Positions 11,011-21,760 of a stretch of 64,000 bases of DNA are shown here, piece after piece. How positions within the stretch are numbered: the stretch's first letter is position 1; each line of letters begins with the position of its first letter. Source of the DNA: Dichetophora obliterata (Eukaryota; Arthropoda; Insecta; Diptera; Sciomyzidae). The translations under genes were made by a program, and so were the position numbers. The DNA is taken from the NCBI GenBank assembly GCA_963920525.1, contig OY986439.1, forward strand, positions 20,966,819-21,030,818, given 5' to 3'. The notes below the pieces were generated by a model that worked only from the letters and a program-made list of their open reading frames with translations, made no database searches and was not told the DNA's origin.

Positions 11011-11554
11011 CTAGAAAAAGGAGAGATATGAGAGAGAAATATACTGAATTAATAATGTAAGTAGGAATGATTTTGTGTGTAACTAAACCTTGCTAGATTG
11101 CTAAAGCAATGTAATTAAATCTTCGTAAATAAAAACACAAATAAATGCTTTATTATTATTACACAAACTCATTTTTACTTATACAGCAATTCCATTTTAA
11201 ACGTAATTTGGGTTAAAAAATAAAAATAAAGTGCCTCTGATTCAATTGATCTAGCTCTCTCGCTGGCATCGCTGGGAGCAAAAAGAGGGTTTTCTAGTTT
11301 TAATTTTGTTTCTTGTGATGTGATTGTTAAAAAATTCATAAATTTGCATGTAGGTGATTAAGGAAAAACCCATTTTTATTTATTTTTACATTATACGTAC
11401 AAAAAAAAAATTAATATTAAATATATGGCCTCAGCGCCGATAAGGCATTAATGAGGCAAGCTGGTTTATTATAGGTACATAATAATTAACTTAATATCTA
11501 TATTAAAATTTTAATTGCATCAATGATAACGAAAAGCAAAAATTATATCAATAA

Positions 11555-11775
11555 GCTAGCATTTGATTCAATTCGATTTGACCATACAAATTAAATGGTT
11601 AAAATTGGCTGGTTAAAATTGGGTTAAGATAATCACATTTGTCGGTTTCATTAAACTACATAAACAGGTTAAATTGACTTGAATGGCATGTGGTAATCTT
11701 AACCTGACGATTTATGTTGGCTTCAAATATAGTTAAATTTTGGTTAAATTAACCAGATTTTTTTGCTGGGTGTAC
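11555..11775 (+). repeat. Direct repeat copy 2
   Basis: Second copy of the 215-bp repeat described at 10795-11010. It has the same word order (GGTTAAAATTGG, AACAGGTTAAATTGACTT, ATCTTAACCTGACGATTT) and ends GATTTTTTTGCTGGGTGTACA. Confidence 0.5.
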
Positions 11776-11889
11776 AATAAATACTCGTATAATACAAAGT
11801 TCAATTAAATATTTAGAGTTACACTTTATGTTTTTCTAGTTCAATTACATAAATAAAACTATAAAAATTTTGGACTTCTTTGAAGGGAA

Positions 11890-12264
11890 AAATCTGTATC
11901 GTAACGCATGTATCGTAACGTGTCACATTATGGTTTGTATAAAAATAATAAAAAAAATTTTCAACGAAACAATTATGAATATATAGCAATGTATGGCAAC
12001 TTTGATAAAAAATTCGTGCACACTTTTATATTGATGCAGACAAAAATTATTTTTTTTATTGTAACGCGTCCTTTTATGTTGGCTTGCTTATATCTTTGGA
12101 CAAAACTTTTAATCGCTGCCACCTTTTACACTAAACATACTACTACTACAGTGCTATCCAAAAATCAAAACAGGACGGAAAAGTTTAAATTATTTTGTTT
12201 TTTTTTAATTTTTAACAACAAAAAAGGGTTACGAACGTTACGTGCGTAACCATGGAAATGCCCA
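11890..12264. mobile_element. Truncated relative of the GGGCATTTCC-ended element
   Basis: The right end GGAAATGCCCA (about 12254-12264) is identical to that of the element at 2058-2837, and both share GTAACG/CGTTACG words near their ends. No matching left terminus is visible. The open frame at 11908-12249 has no recognisable domain and is judged fortuitous. Confidence 0.45.
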
Positions 12265-12327
12265 TATTTGATTTGGGTCAAATTTTTTATGAAGCATCAC
12301 TGACGGAAATAAAAATAATAATTTTTC

Positions 12328-12671
12328 GGCCTTTGTAATCTAGTGAAGAGTGCGCTAGACTATCAATTCAGAGGTCCCAGGTTCGAATTCAGGTTCGGGC
12401 ATGGTTCTTTTCACTTTCTTTGTTTTTTACTACGTTTAAGAATTATTGAAACAAAAAATCCACAACTAAATTGTGCAAATGTGGAATTAGAGAACAGGAA
12501 CAACTGAGGGCTGGAAATGCTTGCCGAGGTTAAGGCATAACACTGGCCTCGGTTATAAGTTATTCAAATTGTCTTTCACATTTGTTCCATCTAATCGATA
12601 ACGTGTGATTGAAACGTGTGGTTTCAATCAATTCTTCCTCTAATAATCTATCCCTTTTCTTTCAGGTCAAA
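12328..12671 (+). mobile_element. tRNA-derived SINE, copy 1
   Basis: A tRNA-like head (12328-12404) starts GGCCTTTGTAATCTAGTG, with an A-box-like segment and the B-box GGTTCGAATTC. A body of about 265 bp follows, with the words CAACTGAGGGCTGGAAATG and CTTGCCGAGGTTAAGG, ending in CTTTTCTTTCAGGTCAA. The same head and body occur in the opposite orientation at 17638-17920, which shows that it is a dispersed repeat rather than a tRNA gene. The cloverleaf is imperfect. Confidence 0.75.
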
Positions 12672-12768
12672 TGATCACGCCAAAATTTTTCCTCGAAATT
12701 AAGTTTTTTATTTCCGTAAATAAATGGTAAATTTAACTAAAATCGGTTATGGTCATTCCGTAATTATA

Positions 12769-13157
12769 AGGGGTATTCACGGGTTGATGCGAAACGCAGA
12801 TGGGTCGATGCGAAAATGCATGATTGCGAACTTTCGCATCATTCCAACAACAAACACATTGAAAGCAATTTTACAACTCTTCTGGAATTACGCACTGCTC
12901 AAACTAATTGCAAGAACGCGCAAGCAGTGATGCTAAACAGATGATTCATGTTTTGGTTGTTTTCAAACATAGTTGCCACTTTGGTAAAGCTTTTAAAAGG
13001 TTAAGTTTGTACGTAGATTTTAATAGCTTTTTATGGTTTTGAAATAAGGTAGCAATATATTTACTGTTCACGCGTAATATTGATGTTCACGCATTAGTAT
13101 GCAAAATATCTTGCATTTTTACACTCTTGCAATTCGCAACAACCCGTGAATACCCCT
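12769..13157. mobile_element. MITE, 389 bp, GTATTCAC-ended family
   Basis: The ends are AGGGGTATTCACGGGTTG and the reverse complement (CAACCCGTGAATACCCCT). The flanks are ATA and ATT, a possible imperfect 3-bp duplication. The interior is A+T-rich. An inner inverted pair (GATGCGAAA words left, TTGCATTTTTAC right) suggests that the whole element can fold. Confidence 0.75.
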
Positions 13158-13871
13158 ATTATTTTCCCGATACATTTAAAATGGAATTGCTGCATAGGCA
13201 AAGTGAAATAGCTTTTCCGTAACGCTTTTTAAAATAATTAACTAAAATCACTTTTACTAATATTGCGACATCGTAATTTGCCTGGCTTCTGACTCTATCG
13301 CTTACTTGTAATCTCCATTATTTCATCTCCAATTTGTGCATTTCATTTTCTGTGCACTTTTACAACATTTTAGTGCCAATAACAAAAGCGAAAGTCAGTC
13401 GTTCTGACACAGACAAGTCACACACACACACAGACACAGCTACAGACAACGCGTTGAAACGTTAAGAATTGACAATTTTGATTTGCTAGAAGCTAGGCAG
13501 GCAATTGAAAGCGTTGCCACGATTTCTGTCAGCGGATTTGCAGTGAATAGAAGAAAACAAGACAGCAATAAAATTAAATTGAAAAATTGTGGAATTTGAC
13601 AGTAGATGGAAAATGCGAAATAAAACGGGGGAAAATTAAAATCTGTCACAGGCAAGCAATAAGCAATGAGATTAGTTTAAAGAAAATCTGGCAACCTTAA
13701 TACAATTTGTTATTCAATAGTTAATTTCTAGGTTTTTTATTCTTTTGAATGAAATAACTAAACATATAACATAAAGAATAACAGAGGCAGAAGCGACAAA
13801 TTGCCTTTAATTAACAGTGATGACGTGTTATATTAGGACACAGTACTTGCAAACTATTTCTGATTCATCTG

Positions 13872-13902
<31 letters not shown>

Positions 13903-14530
13903 ATAAATGCATTTATTGAAATTTATGACTGCAGTAATAAATCATTGAATGGGGCAGCAGCGCAGAAATGGTTTTTATGGATAGCGGAAAATGTTCGCTA
14001 CACATTTGCTGTTGCAATAAATGTTTTTTATTTTCTATTGAATGACAATGAATAGTATTATTTTATTTTTTTTTTTTTTTAAACTTAAAGCGTCTTTTTG
14101 TGCTCATAAATAATGAATCAAATTCTTTGTTACAATTTGTTTTTGCATTTTTCTACCTCTATTAATTTTGCTTTATTAATGGTTAAGCTTGTGCGTGTGT
14201 GCACTTTTTATGCAAATTGTTTTTAAGTCTACAGACAAATAACGGTCTAGACTTTAATTTTCTTGTCTTTCAATTTATTTAAAATTTATATTTGATCTAT
14301 ATTTTAAGATAATGTCGCTTAATTACAAGATAACAAAGATTTATTGTAAGTGTTAAAACGGGGTCGTATGATTGACTTTATTTCCCCCCTCCAGCTTTTC
14401 AATCTTTGTGTAAACACAAATAAACAAACGTATATCATTATTGTTGAATAGAAATTACTTTGTTTCAAAATTAATCAGAAAGAATTGTAATTTTGTGTAA
14501 TACTATTATATTTTATTTTGCAATCAACAA
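13158..14530. other. Unique-looking intronic block
   Basis: No transposon signature and no convincing exon. It contains a short (CA)n tract at about 13421-13436, a T-homopolymer of about 30 at 13870-13900 and a T-run near 14068. This is one of the few stretches over 1 kb in the window without recognisable repeats, so it may be ancestral intron. Confidence 0.45.
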
Positions 14531-17033
14531 TCTATAGTAATAAAACTCATTTTTTGTTTGTTTGTTTGTTTGTTTGGCCTTTATACAAATCTAAATGGCT
14601 CAACGAATTTTGGTCAAACTAGGTATACATATTAAGTGCATCCCAACTTAAAATGTTACATACTTAGTTTTTGCTACGCCCCTTTGAAATTTTCCAACTA
14701 ACGGTTATTTTTGTTATTATAAAACTTTTTCGTATCGGAGATTTTTGTGTATTTAATTTTAAAATTTTTTTTATTATTTTGACATCAAAAACACTCATAT
14801 ATCTTTAAAATTGGAGAAATTTTCAGTACAACGACTTTTTCATAAAACATCGTTGTCTAAGAATGAGAAAAACCAAACATGAAAATCAAAGTTTGGTCTT
14901 TCGATGCAAATATCTCCGCTGTCCATCGCTATATTTCATTCAAATTTTTTTTGTTCAAAAGTTTAATAAAATCACTTCACAAAAATAGGTTAAACTGTAC
15001 CTACCGTTAAGTCAGTGTATATATGTTGTATGATTATGTCAAAAAAGGTCCAAAATATTGACTTTTTACTCAAAAAATGACTCAAAAATTGTTAATGTTG
15101 TAATAATGAAATCAATTAAAAATTGCGCGTCTGTCTACCTTTCATATGACATAGCATTTATTTGCAAAAATTCTTCCAGCTAAGCGCAAAAATTATTTTA
15201 CTGTTTTTGTCATCAAAACAAAAAGGGTACCCCCTTTGATTGTTTTGCGAAATTTACTTTTTCCAAAACGTTGTTTTTCTATTTTTCGCAAAAAAGTCAA
15301 GTCTCAGAAATAATTTATGTGAAAAAATTACCCCAATATCTCTTTCCAATCAAAAGTTATAGCTAAAAATCTATTTTTTCATACCATTGACTATCAATAG
15401 TAATAAAACTCATTTTCTGTTTGTTTGTTTGTTTGTTTGTTTGGCCTTTATACAAATCTAAACGGCTCAACGGATTTTGCTCAAACTAGGTATACATATT
15501 AAGTGCATCCCAACTTATAATGTTACATACTTAGTTTTTGCCACGCCCCCTTTGAAATTTTTCAACTAACGGTTATTTTTGTTATTATAAAACTTTTTAG
15601 TATCGGAGATTTTTGTGTATTTAATTTTAAAATTTTTTTGTAATTTTGACATCAAAAACACTCACATATCTTTAAAATTGGAGAAATTTTCAGTACAAGG
15701 ACTTTTTCATAAAACATCGTTGTCTAAGAATGAGAAAAAAACGACATGAAAATCAAAGTTTAGTCTTTCGATGCAAATATCTCCGCTGTCCATTACTATA
15801 TTTCATTCAAATTTTTTTTGTTCAAAAGTTTAATAAAATCACTTTACAAAAATAGGTTAAACTGTACTTATAATTATGTAAAAATGAGCCACCCTCCTGT
15901 TAAATTTGTTTTGTTGTGATGGCTCTATTTTTTCTCACTATTGATTCACCGTTGTCACTCAGTTCTTTATCAATGTTACTTTAAATGTTGTATATATATT
16001 ACCATTTCATCGAAAAGATGACTGTGAATAAGAATGCTGTAAAAGGTAATTTTTTCATGTGTAATTTGTTATATGAACAATATTGTCGAAAGTCAAATTT
16101 CAACGCCAACTAAATGTACCGACATATAAAAGACAGCGCAATTTTGACATTTTAACTCTCCAATCATGGTTGTAAGCTTGGCTGCATTGAATACATTTTT
16201 AAGGTTTAGTAGCGTACTAACCGAAAAGAACTCCTGCCTTAGGCCATTCAAACTAAAATAAAACAAGGTATGTTTTTACATTTATGTATATTATATAAGC
16301 ATTTTATTGTAAAACTTACTTTTATGCAGTTTTTCGCCATATGAAAAAACAATATTTTATGCAATGAAACATTTACAATAATTCATGTAAAAACAAACCA
16401 CACATGTTGTTTTTCCTTGAAATCAACACTGTGTCACATAGAAAGTCATAAGAAAATAGAAACAATTCTAAAAATTAATGTGTCTCTGAAAGTCGCAAGA
16501 CATTGTCACAAGACTCTGTTTTTGAGCTTCCACACGATGTGACATTAAATTTGAGACGACTTTTTGGGCATGTCTTAAGACAATGTCATATCGTCTAGAG
16601 GCAGCTTAAGAAACGACTATACAATTTTTCGCATAAAAAAAGGAATTCTGAGGATTTAAGAAATTACATCAACTATCAGACTCAGTTTATTTTATTTTTA
16701 TTTAAGACACAAACCAATTGTTATTTTTCAACTAGAAAAACTACTAAAAAATGTGTCCTTTTACCTTTTTGTACAAATTTGATTTCCATAAGCGAAGTGC
16801 AAGTAACATGTTTACCAGTAACCAGTAAGTTCAGTTTAGAACTAAAAAAACAGTTTTTGATTGTGAAAAAACAGTGATAAAATTTTTTAACTAATATTTT
16901 TATAGTGGTCTCTAACTTAAATTCAACATTTTTTTTTACAAAATTCCAAAATTTAAAAAAACATTAAATCGAGAAGTGTATATTAAAATGTTTATATAAA
17001 TTACTCTCGATTAGCACTGGGTATATCAGCTAG
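14531..17033 (+). mobile_element. Helitron, copy 1 (non-autonomous, two 5' ends)
   Basis: The 5' end TCTATAGTAATAAAACTC follows A14530, and the 3' end GGTATATCAGCTAG is followed by T17034. Together these are the TC...CTAG, A|T insertion signature of Helitrons. A (GTTT)n microsatellite lies 15 bp from the 5' end. The 5' segment is present twice: 14531-15390 and again from 15396 (TCAATAGTAATAAAACTC), with the same microsatellite and the same 300-bp follow-on. I see no Rep/helicase coding sequence. The second copy (21776-26500, minus) has the same double 5' structure. Confidence 0.85.
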
Positions 17034-17264
17034 TAATCCATAATCGTCAGAAAAAGCTTATTGATTAATTGTGCCGCCTCTGATTGGAGCACATGCCGAA
17101 AATATTACAACACAGTAACAGATTTAAATATTGAATTTAAGTATTGAATCAAAGCAATTAATATAATTATGATTATTACGAGATAGCTTGGGTTATTCAG
17201 AAGCAAACAAAATATGTACTTGAGTGGTTCGAAAAACATTTGTAAATCTCACATTATCGTTGGT

Positions 17265-17340
17265 GGCCCCGATAGTCTAGTGGTAGCGAGCTTGGCTGTC
17301 ACCCAGGGGTCCTGGGTTCGAAGCATGGCTGGGCACATGG
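17265..17340 (+). repeat. tRNA-Asp-like pseudogene or SINE head
   Basis: GGCCCCGATAGTCTAGTGG carries a good A-box, the anticodon arm CTTGG-CTGTCAC-CCAGG would present GTC (Asp), and the B-box is GGTTCGAAG. The acceptor and T stems do not pair properly, so this is not a working tRNA. It is more likely a SINE head or tRNA pseudogene. Confidence 0.5.
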
Positions 17341-17637
17341 ACACAAAGAATTGAATAAATGGGGAGAGGAAGGTGTGAAAGCTGTTAACGCGAATTTAGA
17401 GAACTCTTGTGTATAGAAACTAACGGAAATTTTTGTAACTTAATTATTTTTAAGAAAATTTAAAAAGTTGATATACATAAACACGATAAGCAATAACAGC
17501 TTAGCCTGAATGCACAATTTCGAGAAATTCTGCTTCAAAGTTTTCAATCGCCTATATGGTTATATGATAGGGTCTTTGGTTTTTTTTTTTAAATCAAAGA
17601 ACAAAGGCATGCGCCTTACTTAAACAAGGTTTGGTTT

Positions 17638-17920
17638 TTGACCTGAAAGGAAAGAGATAGATTATTTACAGAAATATGAATTGCTTTTAACCGAGGCTAG
17701 TGTTATACCTCCTTAACCTCGGCAAGCATTTACTGCCCTCAGTTATTCCTGTCATTTAATTCTTCATTTTCCACAATTTAGCTGTGGATTTTTAGTTTTC
17801 CATAATTCTTAAATGTAGGAAAAAACAAAGAAAGTGAAAAGAACCATGCCCGAACACGGATTCGAACCAGGGACCTCTGGGTTGATAGTCAAGCGCACTC
17901 TCCACTAAACTACAAAGGCC
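17638..17920 (-). mobile_element. tRNA-derived SINE, copy 2
   Basis: Reverse-oriented relative of the SINE at 12328-12671. On the minus strand the head GGCCTTTGTAGTTTAGTGG with B-box GGTTCGAATCC precedes the same body (words AAGAAAGTGAAAAG, CCGAGGTTAAGG and CTTTCAGGTCAA). It sits just outside the decayed hAT transposon that begins near 17943. Confidence 0.75.
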
Positions 17921-18242
17921 GACATTGTGTCCCAACTTTAGCTAAGGGATGGGAGGTTTTTATAAAAAAACAGTTTTCGGTTTTTCCAGTTTTTTAAGCG
18001 GTTAAACCTACCGGTTAAAACCGAGGCAAAAAAAACCGGTTTTTCAAATAACCGATTAGGTTTTATTAAATTTTTTATTTATAAAATATCATTCTATGAA
18101 TACCTAAGCTAATCAACTCAGTATTGTCTAGAAATCTGATTCATAAACACTCGTTCTGTTATATGTTCATTTGTTAGTCTGCTTCTCTCAGCGCTTACAA
18201 CTTTATTTACGACAGAAACCAACCTCTCTGAAGGTATAGAGC

Positions 18243-18575
18243 TCCAAGTAACTAGAATATATTTTTAGACGCATTGAATAAGGCAGGCACGCAACCCATT
18301 CTTTCTTGCCAAATTAAAATGGGCTTTTGCGATGTTCTGGGCAACAAGGGTTGTTGCAAATACAGTTTTAGTTCCTCAGGAAATGATGCCTCTCTTTCAA
18401 CTGGCCTCACATGTTCTAATTGTTCGTCATGGATACACCAAAAAGAAGTATTTGCTTTATTAGGAATTATTGAGCAGATTGGACTTGTTACCACAGTTGG
18501 ATAGTAATTATTTATTTCCTTACTGAGCTCTGCAAGAGAGGAGCCATATAAGTTTTCTTGAATCTAGAATCACAA
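18243..18575 (-). pseudogene. hAT transposase, C-terminal dimerisation region
   Basis: Reads IQENLYGSSLAELSKEINNYYP..., then EELKLYLQQPLLPRTSQKP and ILIWQERMGCVPALFNASK, the hATC pattern (L..YL..P......P...W.......AL...A). A block resembling LDPRFKK (DSRFKKTYM) occurs just upstream in another frame, which implies a frameshift. Upstream continuity is lost at the foldback insertion near 18611. It is not a complete gene. Confidence 0.75.
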
Positions 18576-18610
18576 AGAGAAGACTGACATAGAAAAGGAT
18601 TTATTTGTAA

Positions 18611-20822
18611 ATCGTATAGCAAAAACATAAACTACATAAAATTCTAAGAAAATTCTCCGAAGAAACCATGTATCTAAAATAAAATCCTAATCCGCGCCTC
18701 TCGACTTGAAAATTTATGTGCCCCCTTTTCTACACTCAAAATTTTTTTACATTAAAAAAATATTCACACGTGTAAAAAAGTTTGTATATAATTTTATATT
18801 TAATATTTTTATTAGGAACATAGATAAAAAAGTCTTATTTTATAATGCAAATAAAAACAAACAAAAGAAGTGTTTTCACTCAAACAATATTTCAGTAATT
18901 TTTCAGTAATTTTTTTACCATAAACAAATTTTGTGTCATTAAAAGAAATAAGGTCTTTAAAACATACAAAGAAGCAATTATAGAATACAAAGAAAAATTT
19001 ACTTAGGGCGCATTTATAGTGGCGACTTGTTGCTGGACCGGACCGAACCGAGAAGGAAAGCTGGTAAATGCTGCACATATAATCATATGAAACAAGCTCA
19101 AAGTGCGTATAGTGCCAGCCAAGCTTGCAACTTCAAGTGACTTGTGCGCTGGTTTTCATCTTCCCGATTGTTGCTTTCTCGCTCGCTCGCACGGTTTGCT
19201 TGTGTTTTGACTCATTTTACACGTTGCTTGCTTATTACTTTCGTTAAATAACATGAAATGGAAAAAGAAACAAGAAAAACAATTTTTTTTTTGTTGTTGC
19301 TGTTGATCTTTTTCTTCGTCTTTTCTTTGTTTTTCTTGTGCACAAAAGCAAGTGTGTAAAATGAACCAACAAATGAATAGATTTTTCCCACAAATTTGGC
19401 AACGTTGGCGGTAGCAAAGTAAATTCCTCGGAAAAATATTGATATACGAAAAAAACAACAAATTGCAGCACACTTGACTGCCAGCGTCGCGATCGATTCT
19501 GTATTTCCTTGACTTCATTCATTAAAAAAAACAAAGACCAACAAGAAAAGTAATAAGCATACAAGAACACGAAATTGCGCTCAGTTGTTATGCTGTATTT
19601 TCTTGACCGCAAAAAATACACACAGAAACAGCACTTTAAAGAAACAACGAAGATAAATTTCTATCAACTGTTGCACACAGAAAACAAAAAGAGAAATAGT
19701 GAAAAAAGCTAAAAAAGCCGGTGAAGCAATTCGTCGATTAGCAGCTGCAAGTGCGTTTCATCTAAAACAGAGAATCGAAGATTATCAAATTTTTTTATGT
19801 GCGCTCTTCCTTTCCATTTGTTTTTAGCATCAAAAAATCTTGGGCCAGCAGCTGATGTACGTTTTTTTAATGTGCGTTCTTTCTATGATATTCTTTTTTG
19901 TCCAAAAAAATTTGAAACAAAAACACAACAAGAAGGCAACAAAAACCAGCAGAAAACACTTGCGAAAAAAGTCGAAACAAACTGGTACCTCAAGTGACTT
20001 GAAACGACTTGCAGTTGCAGGAAGCGCGTTTCAGCAGCGTTTTTCGCATTTTCGTCTCTGCTATTGTTGGTTTGAGGGAAGCAAAATGAATGAACGAAAT
20101 CATGTGGCTTTTTTGATGCTTCGGCTGCAAAAATAAACAAAAAAAAAACTAATATATACAAACAAACCCAAAATAGTCAAAACCAGCTGAAACAAGTCAC
20201 CAGCGACAAGCGCGCACTATACGCACTTCCAGCTGCTTTTGGCAGGACGTGTTTCCAGCTCGGTCCGGCCCAGCAACCAGCTGTCACTATAAACGCGCCC
20301 TTATTGGTTATATGTTAATTTTTTTAAAGTCCTTTTTACTCTCCATTCTAAGTACTTTGGCACGACTTTCTATAGTTACTTCTATTTGATCTATATTTCT
20401 ATAGATGAAATAAACTGGATTAGAGGTCATGTTTTTTTCCTGTTTTAAGAAGTATGTTTTGCATATTTTATTTAAAAAAAAAATTTTTTTTTAATTATTC
20501 TTTGTTTTTTGCAAAACGCAGTTTAGGTAAAACGTGTTCTAACTATTTTTCATATAAAACGCAAATGAGAGGGGATGCAAATTGGGGTTCAACTGCTTTT
20601 TTGATAATTGAATATTTTGATTAGTCTCAAAACAAAACCTGTATTGCATAAACTATAATATAATAAAACATAATAGCTATATTTAAAAAAAAAATTTTTA
20701 GCGAAAGAGAGGAAAAAAATTTCAAGTCGAGAGGCGCGGATTAGGGTTTGATTTTAGACCTATGGTTTCTTCGGAGAATTTTCTTAGAATTTATGTAGAT
20801 GACGTTTTTGCTATACGATTTT
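18611..20822. mobile_element. Foldback element inserted in the hAT transposase
   Basis: Inverted arms of about 103 bp at 18611-18713 and 20720-20822 share words such as AAATCGTATAGCAAAAAC, TCCGAAGAAACCAT and CGCGCCTCTCGACTTGAAA. It separates the central and C-terminal parts of the hAT transposase at a position equivalent to just before the LDPRFKK motif. The region between the arms holds a Harbinger-like element (19006-20300) and A+T-rich filler. No duplication is clear. Confidence 0.75.
19006..20300. mobile_element. Harbinger-like non-autonomous element, TTA duplication
   Basis: Starts GGGCGCATTTATAGTG and ends with the near reverse complement CACTATAAACGCGCCC, flanked by TTA on both sides (19003-19005, 20301-20303). 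The subterminal regions contain further inverted words: GCTGGACCGGACCGA against TCGGTCCGGCCCAGC, and CAAGTGACTTG. Several open frames of up to 125 codons occur on both strands in the 1.3-kb interior (for example 19244-19621, 19840-20136). They overlap antisense and lack recognisable domains, so I treat them as fortuitous. Confidence 0.8.
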
Positions 20823-20857
20823 TAATTTTTTTTTTCATCCATACAAATCAACCCGCC

Positions 20858-21760
20858 CTAATAAAGATGATGTTGACAACGAATTTTCAAAACATTAAGT
20901 AACTTTTCTTTGAGAGTGTTTGCCTCTCTTTGTAATGGTGCAATTTTGTTTAAAGCGGACTCAATGCAATTTATCATTGCTTGCACTGAAGTACCTGAAA
21001 CATAGTTATTACCAGAAATTTCTTTTGTCGCTTGTTCAAAGGGAGTCAGTTTTTCCTTTACTTCAAAAAGTAAACTTATTTTAGAGCTGGCTAACATACG
21101 CGGACTAGATTTTAAAATCGGGCTGGCAAGTATTCTAGCAATGATTGGGGACAGTTTAATAAACCGTTGTATTATATAAAATATAGAATTCCATCGGGTT
21201 GGGACAGATTGCATTAAGAGAAGAACATTGCTCTCTGTTTTTCCCTCTTTTTCTTGTTCTGCCCGAAGTTGATCCATAAATATATTGCTGTGCCTACCAT
21301 ATGTCTCAATATGCTTAACTTGTTCAATTAAGCTTTTTAAAGGCAAGTTATTTTTATCATCTAACCCATCCATAACAATGAGGTTTAACAGGTGTGCAAA
21401 GCAGTGTACATTCTTTCCTTCTGAAAATAATCGCCGCACAGCTGAAATCATATTCGCACCACCATCAGTGCTACCACACAGATACTACTTTTGATATTGG
21501 ATACTACTCTGTAGTTCAGTTGCAATGTACTCACTAATGTGTCTTTCCGAGAGTCGGCGAACTCCTAACATGATTGTCTCTATGTCGTGTTGATCACCTT
21601 ACAAATTTTTTTTAATATTTACACACTTTTTTTATATCGGTAGTTTTTTTTTTGTTACCGATGAAATGTGCAGTTACTACCAAAAAGCTGCGACTGGTTG
21701 TTGTACCGGTACAATTTCAGCTGTAATTGAAATGTATTCAACATCCAGAATTTTTTTCTT
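20858..21760 (-). pseudogene. hAT transposase, central region
   Basis: The frame 20858-21451 reads VHCFAHLLNLIVMDGLDDK (the C..H.LNL motif) and VPTRWNSIFYIIQRFI, with FEQATKEISG and a C-terminal KEKLLNVLKIR. These are hallmarks of ZBED/hAT transposases. Upstream, in shifted frames interrupted by stops, FLVVTAHFIGNK (about 21660-21690) and GVRRLSERHISEYI continue the family pattern. There are at least two frameshifts and several stops. It ends downstream at the foldback insertion. Confidence 0.85.

Noticed and set aside
17265..17340. A functional tRNA-Asp gene
   Set aside because: A-box, B-box and anticodon arm are present, but acceptor and T stems do not pair.
18252..18504. Plus-strand frame at 18274-18504 as a gene
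   Set aside because: Antisense shadow of the hAT C-terminal region, which matches a known family on the minus strand.
19156..20161. Six overlapping open frames of 66-125 codons on both strands
   Set aside because: They lie within a Harbinger-like MITE, overlap antisense, have low-complexity K/F-rich translations and no domain.
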